Shown one piece after another: positions 1-8,037 of a stretch of 11,296 nucleotides of DNA; positions within the stretch are counted from its first letter, which is position 1; each line of letters opens with the position of its first letter. Under the pieces are notes generated by a model. It saw only the letters and a program-made list of their open reading frames with translations, was not told the origin of the DNA and ran no database searches. Origin of the DNA: JBGCED01 sp045106055 (GTDB taxonomy: Bacteria; Pseudomonadota; Alphaproteobacteria; CBDDJK01). The stretch covers positions 1 to 11,296 of the forward strand of contig JBGCED010000101.1 in the NCBI GenBank assembly GCA_045106055.1, written 5' to 3'. The position numbers and the translations under genes were made by a program.

Positions 1-1
1 A

Positions 2-343
2 AAAGATCATAAAAGCAAAAAACACACGCCGCCCTTATCTGAATCTTTAATTGCCGTTTGTTTGCAAGCCGATCATTTCACCTGTTGGGACAAGGATTAT
101 CGCCATCAAGATATGATGCTGGTCCTTAACAGCGATGATCGTCATTATCAATTATGTCAGCGCATCGCAAAACGCGCGTTAAAAGGCGCGCTTGATCATC
201 AAATTGGCAATCACCATATCGGCAAAGCCACCCATTTTCACCGCAATGACAATCTGCCCCTATGGGCAAAAGGAAAGCAAGCCATTTGCGAAATTAGCCA
301 TTACTGGTTTTACCACAACCCCGTAAACGCAATAAAAGCGTAA
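2..343 (+). CDS. SleB-like cell wall hydrolase, C-terminal part (5' end outside window)
   Basis: The reading frame is open from base 2, with no start needed inside the window, and ends at TAA 341-343, giving 113 visible residues. The pattern fits the C-terminal half of the Hydrolase_2 / SleB cell wall hydrolase family: a QADHFTCW segment (family form close to QpxQFSCW), then a YQLCQRIAKRALKG helix, then KATHFH...LPLWAKG, matching the family's THYH...P.WA motif, and a final aromatic ISHYWFYH. Proteins of this family cleave peptidoglycan, usually outside the cytoplasm. The N-terminal part, including any signal peptide and the expected catalytic glutamate, lies outside the window, so activity and export cannot be judged. 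A TTG at 62 is in frame but is unlikely to be the start, because family-like sequence begins upstream of it. The gene converges on the sox operon and looks unrelated to it. Confidence 0.72.
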   Translation, partial: KDHKSKKHTPPLSESLIAVCLQADHFTCWDKDYRHQDMMLVLNSDDRHYQLCQRIAKRALKGALDHQIGNHHIGKATHFHRNDNLPLWAKGKQAICEISHYWFYHNPVNAIKA

Positions 344-473
344 GCCCTTTGCCCGCACCTGCAAAAAGCTCTAAGATGGTTGGCATGAAGATCCCTTTTT
401 TAAATCATTTTTATCTTATAAAACTATAAATTATTTTGCAAAGCAATCCAACTTTATTTTTTACCGTTTGATG
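344..473. other. AT-rich intergenic region between convergent genes
   Basis: These 130 bases separate the ends of the SleB-like gene (plus) and soxG (minus). Transcription from both sides should stop here, but I see no convincing GC-rich hairpin followed by a T run on either strand. There are only short AT-rich inverted repeats (for example TTATA/TATAA near 417-430) and a short TTTGC/GCAAA pair near 350-365. Termination may be Rho-dependent or may lie beyond the gene ends. Confidence 0.4.
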
Positions 474-1094
474 CTACCAATCAGCATAAAGGGCGCAGTG
501 GGTTAGGGATTCATAAAGATGAACCGCAAAGGATCTTGGGACATAAATGACAAAACAATCATTGGCGATTGCATGAATATGGGAAAAAAAAAAAAAAAAT
601 TGTGTCGTATGGCAATGATGAACGGGAAACCCTAGCGCGCTGCAATCCATATGGCTGCCCATCGCCAGCAAATCACGGGCATAACGCCCTTCAATGCGGA
701 TGCAAACGCGCCCATGACTTTGATCAACGCAATAGCTTTGGGCGGGCAGCATCGCTTCAAAATCATCAAACCATGATTTGGTTGCATGTAGCGGCAGCGT
801 GCTAACCATCAGCCATTGATACGGGCTTTGCCATAGAATCGCTTGTTCTGAAATTTCCGATAATCTTAAATGCTGCGCGCCAAGTGCGGTGCGTTCGGGG
901 CGCAGCCCAAATTCTTTTTCAATGATCGCAGTGAATTTCCTGAAATCCTTGAAATTGGTCATAATTTCAATCATGGCAAGCGGATGCCTAAGGCTGATTG
1001 CCAGCCCATCACGCCTAAATGGCAGGGATTGATCTGGCACATGACCGCTAAGCGGCGGGGTGCGATAAGGGGTAAATGCTTCGCTTTTAACCAT
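474..1094 (-). CDS. soxG: Sarcosine oxidase, gamma subunit
   Basis: This is the gamma subunit of heterotetrameric sarcosine oxidase, a cytoplasmic enzyme that converts sarcosine, tetrahydrofolate and O2 to glycine, 5,10-methylenetetrahydrofolate and H2O2. Gamma is a small structural subunit related in fold to aminomethyltransferases. The identification rests on its position directly after soxA and on family-like segments: an N-terminal RTPPLSG and a C-terminal CFVIYVPRSFA motif. I chose ATG 1094-1092 (206 residues): it has AGGAG nine bases upstream and overlaps the soxA stop by 8 bases (ATGGTTAA), typical of translational coupling. A TTG at 1118 would add eight residues but lacks these signals. 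The gene ends in TAG, unlike its TAA neighbours. A run of 16 A (584-599; T in the coding sense) encodes five phenylalanines at a position where relatives have a mixed sequence. The frame stays intact with 16 bases; one base more or less would break the C-terminus. Confidence 0.86.
   Translation of the reverse strand: MVKSEAFTPYRTPPLSGHVPDQSLPFRRDGLAISLRHPLAMIEIMTNFKDFRKFTAIIEKEFGLRPERTALGAQHLRLSEISEQAILWQSPYQWLMVSTLPLHATKSWFDDFEAMLPAQSYCVDQSHGRVCIRIEGRYARDLLAMGSHMDCSALGFPVHHCHTTQFFFFFSHIHAIANDCFVIYVPRSFAVHLYESLTHCALYADW
584..599. repeat. 16-base poly-A homopolymer inside soxG
   Basis: An uninterrupted run of 16 A on the plus strand follows GGG and lies within the last quarter of the soxG coding region. 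In the coding sense it reads as a T run giving FFFFF. The length is compatible with an intact frame and with a good family-like C-terminus after it. Such runs are prone to polymerase slippage and to sequencing error. Confidence 0.95.
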
Positions 1095-4080
1095 TTTGGC
1101 GCACTCCTGCGGGGTCAATCAGATGGTGACTGGTAACTTCAACCTCAATAAATTGATCTTCGATTGGGTTTGCCATGATCAGCACCTGCCCTTCATATTG
1201 TTCAAGCCCGCCTTTAAGCAAGGCTTGGGCGATGGGTTTTCCAAGTTCAGGGCTGTAGCCAACAGAAGTTAAAAATCCAAGCGATTCAGCTTTTTCCTGT
1301 TTGCGTGCAATCAAATGCGCCCCGCCTGATAATAAGGTTTTGCCATCTTTTGGCGTGACCGCAACCATGCGCAAGCGGTTTTTATCGGTCAATACAGGGC
1401 GCAATGCCATTGCCTTTCCAATGAAATTCTTTTTCTTGGATAGCAATTTATCAAATCCCAAATCATGCGCCGAAGTGCGCCCATTTAGCTCTGGCCCTGC
1501 GGCATGACCTTTTTCAATCCGTAAATTGCCCAAGGCTTCAAGCCCATAAGGGGCAATATCAAATGCTTTTCCATGCTCCAGCAGAATTTTCCATAAATAG
1601 GGCATATAATCTGCGCCAACCATCAATTCATACGCCAATTCGCCTGAAAAGCTGATGCGGAACAGCCTTAGATCAAGTCCCGCCAGATGAATTTGCGCAT
1701 GATTCATAAAGGGAAAAGCATCATTGCTGACATCAAAATCCGTTAAGGATTGAATAAGATCGCGTGATTTTGGCCCCGCAACCGCAATTGCTGCCAGCTG
1801 ATCAGTCACACTGGTAATTTTAACATCATAATCAGGGTAATCGCGCTGATGAAATAATTCCAATTTGGACATGACCCCGCCCGCATGGGCGGTTGTGGTC
1901 GTCATTAAATAGTGATTTTCCCCAAGCCGCGAGGTTGTGCCATCATCATAGACAAACCCATCCTCACGCAGCATCAAACCATAACGCACCTTGCCAATTT
2001 TAAGCGTTGAAAATAAATTACTATAGACATGATCAAGGAATTTTGCTGCATCTTGCCCCTGAATATCAATCTTGCCAAGTGTGGAAACATCGGCAATCCC
2101 CACCCCAAAGCGCACCTGCTTGGTTTCCCGCACATAGCCATCAAACAGGCTTTCATTGCCAATGGGGTAATGGCGTGCGCGCCGCCATAATCCATTTTCA
2201 CTCCATTCCACTTTTTGGGCTTCATGCAGATGATCAAGCGGGGTGCGCCGCAATGGGCGGTAATGCTGCCCCACCCGAAGCGCGGTTAAGCTGCCCATCG
2301 GAATCGGCTGATAGGGCGGGCGAAAAGTCGTATGCGCAATATCGCTTGGCTGTTTTTCCTGCAAAATTGCTTGGGCAATGATGGCATTAATCAGCCCTGT
2401 TTTGCCCTGATCCGTTGCCATTGACATGGTCGTATAGCGTTTTAACAATTCGGGGCGATCATAGCCCTCGCGCAATGCAAGCTTTACATCATCCAGCCCG
2501 ACATCATTTTGAAAATCAATGAATATTTTATCGCTAACTTTAAGCTTATGGCCAAGGATCAACTTAATAAAATCGCCTGTATAATTATGTTTGATCGGGG
2601 TTAGGCTGCTGGTTCCTGCGGCGCGGCCAAGAATAGAATAATTTAAGGCTTTATCTTCTGCGCCTTTAAAAATCAACCGATCCTGATCCCATTTCAGCTT
2701 ACCGCCCGCTTGCGAGAATAAAGATAGGGCAGGCTGCCAGCCGCCAGACATCGCAACCAGATCACAATCAAGCCGTTTTGTGGCTTGCATGCGCTCTAAA
2801 TTTAAAATGGAGACGCTGCCGACATAGGCAGCAAGCCCGCCCGCAGCCCTATATGCTTGTGTGATCACATGATTGGGATAAACAGCAATGCCAATTTGCG
2901 CCGCAGCTTCCAGTAAATTTTCTGCAATTTGCGCGCGCGGGCGTTGGTCAATGATTGCCTTAATTTGTGCGCCAGCAGCAGCAAGATCAAGTGCGGTGCG
3001 CCATGCTTCATCTTGATGACACGCAATAATGACGCGATTGCCCGCACATACCCCATAATGATTAAGCAAACCGCGCACCGATCCTGCCAGCATCACGCCT
3101 GGTAAATCATTGCCAGCAAATAATAAAGGCTGCTCAATCGCGCCCACCGCAAGGCTGACATGATTGGCGCGCACCCACCATAGGCGTTGGCGCAGCGTTG
3201 GCGGCGCATTTTGTGCAGGTTCATCAAATTGCTGCATTAAACAAACCATATTATGATCATACGCACCAAACGCAACTGTACGCGTTAGCAGCTTAAATTG
3301 CGAAAATTGATGAAGCGCATTTAGCTGATCTTGAATATATTGTTTTGGGTTTTGATGATCAATGGTCGTTGATTCTTGTATGATTCGCCCGCCAGCTTCC
3401 ATGCGCTGTTCAACCAACAACACCGATTTCCCAGCCTCAAGCGCGGTGCGCGCTGCTTGAATGCCAGCACCGCCAGCGCCCACAATTAACAGATCGCAAT
3501 AATGGGTTTTTTCATCATAATAATCAGGATCAGGCAGGGTTGAAGCCGTGCCAAGCCCCGCAGCATTGCGGATAAAATGTTCAAAAAACATCCATATTTT
3601 GGTATTGGCAAAAGGACCCATAAAGGTTTTATAATAAAAGCCTGCTGCTAAGAATTTTGAGAAAAACCGATTCATCCCCATCACATCAAAATGACGGGAT
3701 GGTCTTGCATTCTGGCTGTGGGCATCAAGCCCATCTTGTAATTTAATCAGCGGGGCGCGCTGATTGGGGTCTTGCCTGCTGCCTTGTGCCATTTTATGAT
3801 TTTTATTGAGTGTGATCAGCGCATTTGGCTCTTCTTCGCCCAAAGATAATAGCCCGCGCGGACGGTGATATTTAAAGCTGCGCCCAAATAGGCGCACCCC
3901 ATTTGCAATCAATGCCGAGGCAAGATTATCACCCGCAAGCCCTTGATATGGCTTGCCATCAAAGCGAAAATTCACGGCTTCGGCGTGATCTGCTTCGCCG
4001 TCTTTCATGTCATGCAGCTGCTTGGCGCGAAGCCAGCTTTTCTGCATACGATAGGCTTTTGAACGAAATGGATTATTCAT
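1087..4080 (-). CDS. soxA: Sarcosine oxidase, alpha subunit
   Basis: This is the large subunit of heterotetrameric sarcosine oxidase; in the family it binds NAD+ and holds the folate site that accepts the methylene group. Its 997 residues are the usual family size. In order: an N-terminal ferredoxin-like region (about 35-95) with GRSFKYHRPRG and EEPNAL; a dinucleotide-binding domain beginning CDLLIVGAGGAG (GAGGAG at 201-206); a middle oxidoreductase part with AVGAIEQPLLF, SGGWQPALSLFSQ and IDFQNDV (about 520-527); RYTTMSMATDQGKT (548-561); and a C-terminal GcvT/aminomethyltransferase-like domain (about 620-990) with GVGIADVSTLGKI, FSGELAYE and RIEKGH. ATG 4080 follows the soxD stop by 12 bases with only a weak purine-rich site. 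Residues 1-35 are charged and lack the RLxxGGxIDR-like opening I expect, although the domain resumes normally at FRFDGK. The last bases overlap the soxG start. Confidence 0.97.
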   Translation of the reverse strand: MNNPFRSKAYRMQKSWLRAKQLHDMKDGEADHAEAVNFRFDGKPYQGLAGDNLASALIANGVRLFGRSFKYHRPRGLLSLGEEEPNALITLNKNHKMAQGSRQDPNQRAPLIKLQDGLDAHSQNARPSRHFDVMGMNRFFSKFLAAGFYYKTFMGPFANTKIWMFFEHFIRNAAGLGTASTLPDPDYYDEKTHYCDLLIVGAGGAGIQAARTALEAGKSVLLVEQRMEAGGRIIQESTTIDHQNPKQYIQDQLNALHQFSQFKLLTRTVAFGAYDHNMVCLMQQFDEPAQNAPPTLRQRLWWVRANHVSLAVGAIEQPLLFAGNDLPGVMLAGSVRGLLNHYGVCAGNRVIIACHQDEAWRTALDLAAAGAQIKAIIDQRPRAQIAENLLEAAAQIGIAVYPNHVITQAYRAAGGLAAYVGSVSILNLERMQATKRLDCDLVAMSGGWQPALSLFSQAGGKLKWDQDRLIFKGAEDKALNYSILGRAAGTSSLTPIKHNYTGDFIKLILGHKLKVSDKIFIDFQNDVGLDDVKLALREGYDRPELLKRYTTMSMATDQGKTGLINAIIAQAILQEKQPSDIAHTTFRPPYQPIPMGSLTALRVGQHYRPLRRTPLDHLHEAQKVEWSENGLWRRARHYPIGNESLFDGYVRETKQVRFGVGIADVSTLGKIDIQGQDAAKFLDHVYSNLFSTLKIGKVRYGLMLREDGFVYDDGTTSRLGENHYLMTTTTAHAGGVMSKLELFHQRDYPDYDVKITSVTDQLAAIAVAGPKSRDLIQSLTDFDVSNDAFPFMNHAQIHLAGLDLRLFRISFSGELAYELMVGADYMPYLWKILLEHGKAFDIAPYGLEALGNLRIEKGHAAGPELNGRTSAHDLGFDKLLSKKKNFIGKAMALRPVLTDKNRLRMVAVTPKDGKTLLSGGAHLIARKQEKAESLGFLTSVGYSPELGKPIAQALLKGGLEQYEGQVLIMANPIEDQFIEVEVTSHHLIDPAGVRQNG

Positions 4081-4092
4081 ATTTGCGCGTCT

Positions 4093-4365
4093 TTATCGTT
4101 TAAGGTCACTTAACAAAACAGCATCTTTAATCTGGTGGGTTTGGCTGTTACGGGTCACCACCAGCCATTGCCGACATCCAGATGAATGTTGCCAATATTC
4201 ATCGATATCCCCCATAATATTTTTACGGTCATAGACATAAGCAGCAGCAATTTCTGGCGGGGTTTCAAGCGCGCTATAATCCAGCGGTTTAATGGACGCA
4301 TCCCCATCATAGGTAAATTCACTATGCGGGCGCATTCCGCAACATGGGCATGGAATTGCTAGCAT
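4093..4365 (-). CDS. soxD: Sarcosine oxidase, delta subunit (zinc-binding)
   Basis: This is the small delta subunit of heterotetrameric sarcosine oxidase, 90 residues, normal length. It is recognised by the N-terminal IPCPCCGMRPHSEF motif and by EYWQHSSGCRQWLVV followed by TRNSQTH. In solved relatives a structural zinc is held by two Cys of a CxxC, a His and a further Cys; here the matching residues are Cys6, Cys9, His60 and Cys64, all present. An extra Cys8 sits inside the CxxC. Residues 46-57 (DRKNIMGDIDEY) also fit the family. ATG 4365 is preceded by AAAGG with a nine-base spacer. The gene lies 39 bases after soxB and 12 bases before soxA, so it is co-transcribed with them. Confidence 0.95.
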   Translation of the reverse strand: MLAIPCPCCGMRPHSEFTYDGDASIKPLDYSALETPPEIAAAYVYDRKNIMGDIDEYWQHSSGCRQWLVVTRNSQTHQIKDAVLLSDLKR

Positions 4366-4404
4366 GACAGATTGCCTTTCATTGAGTGTGTTATCATCAT
4401 AATC

Positions 4405-5670
4405 TTAATGTAATTTGGGGCTTGCACCCGCGCCCCGTTCATCAATCACCGCGCCTTGATGATAGCGTTCCAGCGTAAAATCAGCCGCTTTTGGATGGGG
4501 TGCGCCCGTTGCCAATAAATGCGCAAAACAATAACCCGATGCAGGCGTTGCCTTAAAACCGCCATAGCACCATCCGCCATTTAAATATAAGCCATCAATC
4601 GGCGTTTTTGACAAAATGGGGCTGCCATCCATTGACATATCCATCACCCCGCCCCAATGGCGCAGCAAGCGAACCCGCGATATATTGGGAATAAGTGCTT
4701 TTGCAATATCGGTTACCGTGCCAATCGTGGTTAAATTGCCTTTTGCCGAATAGGAATTGTAAAAATCAAGGTCACCACCAAAGATCAGCCCGCCCTTATC
4801 GGTTTGGCTTAAATAAAAATGCCCGCCGCCGCCAAAGGTTACAACCCCATCAATGAAGGGTTTCAAGCCTTCTGAAATGCAAGCTTGCAGCAAATGCGAT
4901 TCAATCGGCAGCCGTTCAATCCCCGCCATTGCCATAACGCGCGATGTATGACCAGCAACCGCAACCCCAATTTTGGGGGCTTTGATCTGCCCTTTTGGTG
5001 TTTCAACCCCAACGACTTTGCCATTTTCAATGATAAATCCCTCAACAGGGCAGTTTTGTAATAAATCCACCCCACGCTGATAGGCCGCACGCGCAAAACC
5101 CCATGCAACCGCATCATGGCGCGCTGTTCCTGCGCGGCGCTGATGCAGCCCGCCAACGATTGGAAAACGGGCATGCGGATTATAATTTAGCATGGGGTAA
5201 CGCTGTTTCAGCTGATCAACATTGAATAGCTGCGCATCCACCCCATTTAGGCGCATGGCGTTGCCGCGCCGCCTGAAACCATCAAATTCACCAGGCGTAT
5301 GGGCGATATTGGTGACCCCGCGCTGGGAAAACATCACATTATAATTCAAATCATGCGACAAGGATTCCCATAATTTCACGCTTAATTCATAAAAATTTGT
5401 ATTGGCGTGCAGTTCATAATTTGAACGCACAACCGTTGTGTTGCGCCCAACATTCCCCTGACCAATCGTGCCGCGTTCCAAAATCGCAATATTGGTCATG
5501 CCGTGATTTTTTGCTAAGTAATAGGCGGTTGCAAGCCCATGACCGCCCCCGCCAATGATGATCGCATCATAAGAAGCTTTGGGCTGATCACAATTTTCAA
5601 ACGCCTTTGACCAATGGGCTTGTCCGTTAAGCCCGCCTTTAATCACTTGCCATAAATTATAAGATGTCAT
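4405..5670 (-). CDS. soxB: Sarcosine oxidase, beta subunit
   Basis: This is the catalytic flavoprotein subunit of heterotetrameric sarcosine oxidase (DAO superfamily). It oxidises sarcosine at FAD and passes electrons to a covalently bound FMN at the alpha/beta interface, from which O2 is reduced to H2O2. Its 421 residues are close to the family norm. Visible features are an N-terminal FAD-binding fold (DAIIIGGGGHG, 35-45), ILERGTIGQGNVGRNTTVVRSNY (63-85), and the GTARHDAVAWGFAR segment (181-194) whose His185 corresponds to the residue that carries FMN in characterised enzymes. GGWCYGGFKATPASGY near the C-terminus is also typical. It is the first gene of the operon, with a candidate promoter at 5704-5733. 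The ribosome binding site before ATG 5670 is weak. Dimethylglycine or monomeric sarcosine oxidases are excluded by the soxDAG genes that follow. Confidence 0.97.
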   Translation of the reverse strand: MTSYNLWQVIKGGLNGQAHWSKAFENCDQPKASYDAIIIGGGGHGLATAYYLAKNHGMTNIAILERGTIGQGNVGRNTTVVRSNYELHANTNFYELSVKLWESLSHDLNYNVMFSQRGVTNIAHTPGEFDGFRRRGNAMRLNGVDAQLFNVDQLKQRYPMLNYNPHARFPIVGGLHQRRAGTARHDAVAWGFARAAYQRGVDLLQNCPVEGFIIENGKVVGVETPKGQIKAPKIGVAVAGHTSRVMAMAGIERLPIESHLLQACISEGLKPFIDGVVTFGGGGHFYLSQTDKGGLIFGGDLDFYNSYSAKGNLTTIGTVTDIAKALIPNISRVRLLRHWGGVMDMSMDGSPILSKTPIDGLYLNGGWCYGGFKATPASGYCFAHLLATGAPHPKAADFTLERYHQGAVIDERGAGASPKLH

Positions 5671-5703
5671 GTCAATAAGAACTCTGAATGAAAAGATAAT
5701 ATG

Positions 5704-5733
5704 ATAAAAAGCTTAATTGCACTCTTCTGTCAA
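5704..5733 (-). promoter_or_regulatory. Candidate sigma70-type promoter of soxBDAG
   Basis: On the minus strand TTGACA (5733-5728) is a perfect -35 hexamer, followed after 18 bases by TTTTAT (5709-5704) as a plausible -10; TATCAT at 5706-5701 is an alternative but too far away. The ATG of soxB lies about 30 bases beyond. A perfect TATAAT also occurs upstream at 5744-5739 but lacks a good -35. The 151-base gap holds no other gene. Confidence 0.42.
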
Positions 5734-5821
5734 GAATGATTATAGGAATGCGATCTTTAAAACATGTCTAAATGCGCCATTATATTCAACCTTAGAAACA
5801 GATTGATTATTTAACGGTAAA

Positions 5822-6619
5822 TTACAAATCATCCAAAATAATATGATCGGGATTAACCTGTCTGTCTGTTTGGTGATAAAGGGTGGGCAGATTATGAATT
5901 CTATCGACCACCATGCTGATTTGCTGATAAAATTGGGCGCGCTGATTTAGAAACAACCCAAGCCAATCACAATAAATCAAATCCATATTATCCACGCATA
6001 ATTGCTGAATAATGACGGGGTCAAGCCCGCGACTAATGCTGGATGTTGTTTTATAAATTAACAGCTTAGACTTAAACCCCATCAGTGATCGGATATAGGG
6101 AATCATTACGGCGGTGATATAATGATCTGGGATGATGATCACATCATATAGTGCTTCTATGCTGCCATCATGCTTTATTTCGCTCTGATCTTTTCCCTCA
6201 AGCACAATTTTTGCATCTTGCATGATTGAAATTTCTGCAAGCGCAAGATTAATCTCATCAAATTCTGCATTTTGATCCGCAAAGATGATGATATTCTGCT
6301 TTGCCTTTATGTCTGCGCGGGTAATAATACAAAAGCCCGCAAAACCATAGGCGGAAATTAACGATAATGCCTTTTGATTAGAAAGCGCGATTGGCACGCG
6401 CACACATTCCATCGAATCAATCGCGATAATGGGCAAGCTTGTATGCGCATCCAGCTGCGATTTTGGCACAAGCGACAGGATATAATCGGTGACAAATGCC
6501 CCTTGCGAATCGCCGCCAGCTTCTATGACTTGCGCCAAAACAGAAACATAATCGCTGTTTAGAAACGCTTTGCGCGCGATGATCTCAACCCTTAATTCTG
6601 TGCTTCTAAGCTTACTCAT
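5822..6619 (-). CDS. Unrecognised protein coupled to rmuC
   Basis: I do not recognise this 265-residue protein. It is soluble-looking: no signal peptide and no clear membrane span, but several short hydrophobic strands (FCIITRAD, KQNIIIFAD, YDVIIIPD, KLLIYKTT) alternating with helical segments, suggesting an alpha/beta fold. No nucleotide-binding loop or metal motif stands out. The C-terminus is acidic (HIILDDL). I chose ATG 6619-6617 because AAAGGA lies eight bases upstream and the start overlaps the rmuC stop by 8 bases (ATGAGTAA); ATG 6649 would add ten residues without a good site. The overlap implies translational coupling to rmuC and perhaps a shared role, but that is inference from arrangement only. 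It is the last gene before the gap that carries the sox promoter; no clear terminator follows. Confidence 0.72.
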   Translation of the reverse strand: MSKLRSTELRVEIIARKAFLNSDYVSVLAQVIEAGGDSQGAFVTDYILSLVPKSQLDAHTSLPIIAIDSMECVRVPIALSNQKALSLISAYGFAGFCIITRADIKAKQNIIIFADQNAEFDEINLALAEISIMQDAKIVLEGKDQSEIKHDGSIEALYDVIIIPDHYITAVMIPYIRSLMGFKSKLLIYKTTSSISRGLDPVIIQQLCVDNMDLIYCDWLGLFLNQRAQFYQQISMVVDRIHNLPTLYHQTDRQVNPDHIILDDL

Positions 6620-8033
6620 CGCCGTGATCCTTTCTAGCATTGCCGTCATCCATCAAGGATAATAAATCCGTATCTTGCCCTTCACCAATTTCTTCACTTT
6701 GCAAATCAATCGGGGGATTGCTTTTTGCGATCAATTCAATGCCTGTTGGCAAGCCCTTTTTCGGGGGATCAACCCCAAGGGCAAGCAGGTTTCGTGCCTT
6801 TGGAATCACGCGCGCATTAATGGAACCTGCAAATTTATCATAATGACCAAGGCTGGATTTTAATGATTTGCCAAGCTTATCTGCATGTTCCAGCATCGGG
6901 CGCATGGTTTCAAGCAGCGCGCCAATATCGCGGGCAATATGATGCAAATTTTCTTCTTTGACTTGCAGCTGAATGGAAAATTGCGCAACCCCAAGCGCAG
7001 CCCATAGCCCATTGGTTGCAACAGGAAAAATATGATCATGCACCGCTGCGGCAACAAAATGCGGGTCCGCGCGTTCCAGCCGCTCCAGCGCGCCTTCATT
7101 GGGAAGCCACATTAAGGTTGAAATGGTTTGCAATTTTGTATCCGTATCCATTCCCGCTTGATGCAAAGCATCATTAATATGGCGGTGATAATCTTTGCTT
7201 TTTAAATCCTTAATATGCTGGCGCATGGTTTTTAAAAATTGCTTATTCAAGGCTTCTTTATCCGCCTGTTCATCCTGTTCGGCTTGGGCGATTTCAAGCA
7301 AATATTTGGATGATTTGCTGTCAATGACAAATACCGCCCCGCCTGGCAGAAACAGCACCGCATCTGGGCGCAAACTAGACCCTGTTTCTGTTTTCACATG
7401 ATGCTCAAGTGCATAATCGCGCCCCGCTTTCAGCCCCATCTGCGCCAGCATATTGCCAAGCGCGGTTTGGGATGCCTGCCCAGCCATGCCAGGGGATGAT
7501 AATGCGCGTTCCAGCATATTTACCTTATCTTGGGTTTGATCAAAGCTTGAAACGCGCTGCGATATGGTATCAAGCTGCTGGGTCAAATTCTGGGTTATTT
7601 TTTTCAATTCCCCTTCCGATTGCACCCGCGTCACTTGATTTTCTTGCTTATGATCTTGCAATAATTTGCTGGAAACCGTTTGCGCCATTTCAAATACGCT
7701 TTGTTTTGCGCTATGTAAAAAATGTTCGTGGTCTTTGGCGCGTGCTTGTTCTTGCGCCGTGATGTGAAGTTTTAAATCTTCAAATTGCTGATTTTTAACC
7801 GCAAGCCTTGTGTGCGCGACTGATAAATCTTCGGCAAGTTTACGATTTTCAAGATTGTAATGGGCATTGGATTTTTGCATTTCATCATTGCGAATTTCTA
7901 GCGCGCGCGCATCCAATGCAAGTTGATTCTGTGTATTTTGAATCCGCCTATGGCTGAAAAACGCCCATAATAGGGCAAGGATCAGCACCAAATTCAATGC
8001 GAGGGCGGCAACATATAACAAGCCATTTTCCAT
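6612..8033 (-). CDS. rmuC: RmuC family protein (DNA recombination-limiting nuclease-like)
   Basis: RmuC proteins limit inversions at short inverted repeats in E. coli and carry a PD-(D/E)XK-type nuclease-like domain; biochemical activity is poorly defined. This 473-residue protein has the family layout: one N-terminal membrane segment (about 5-26) followed by basic residues, a long coiled coil rich in Gln, Glu and Lys (about 30-180), then the RmuC domain. The candidate active-site pattern is RPDAVLFL (222-229) followed by VFVIDSKSS (234-242), with Asp224, Asp238 and Lys240. WLPNEGALE and NGLWAALG in the C-terminal half are also typical. ATG 8033 lies 4 bases after the stop of the upstream MFS gene and has only a weak purine-rich site, so it is probably translated from the same transcript. 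Its stop overlaps the next start. Confidence 0.93.
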   Translation of the reverse strand: MENGLLYVAALALNLVLILALLWAFFSHRRIQNTQNQLALDARALEIRNDEMQKSNAHYNLENRKLAEDLSVAHTRLAVKNQQFEDLKLHITAQEQARAKDHEHFLHSAKQSVFEMAQTVSSKLLQDHKQENQVTRVQSEGELKKITQNLTQQLDTISQRVSSFDQTQDKVNMLERALSSPGMAGQASQTALGNMLAQMGLKAGRDYALEHHVKTETGSSLRPDAVLFLPGGAVFVIDSKSSKYLLEIAQAEQDEQADKEALNKQFLKTMRQHIKDLKSKDYHRHINDALHQAGMDTDTKLQTISTLMWLPNEGALERLERADPHFVAAAVHDHIFPVATNGLWAALGVAQFSIQLQVKEENLHHIARDIGALLETMRPMLEHADKLGKSLKSSLGHYDKFAGSINARVIPKARNLLALGVDPPKKGLPTGIELIAKSNPPIDLQSEEIGEGQDTDLLSLMDDGNARKDHGDE

Positions 8034-8037
8034 TATT

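Noticed and set aside
294..386. Minus-strand 30-residue frame beginning MPTILELFAGAGKG
   Set aside because: It lies mostly inside the SleB-like gene on the other strand, whose family motifs are clear; the upstream GGGA is a weak ribosome binding site and the LELFAGAG resemblance to methyltransferase motif I is too short to mean anything alone.
569..1136. Plus-strand frames opposite soxG
   Set aside because: Antisense shadows of soxG and the end of soxA; no ribosome binding sites and no family-like sequence.
1974..2381. Overlapping frames on both strands inside soxA
   Set aside because: soxA has continuous family-level match through this stretch, so these are shadows.
5765..5790. ACATGT-centred near-palindrome upstream of soxB as an operator
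   Set aside because: Only the central six bases match perfectly and flanking pairs are interrupted by mismatches; not enough to call a binding site.
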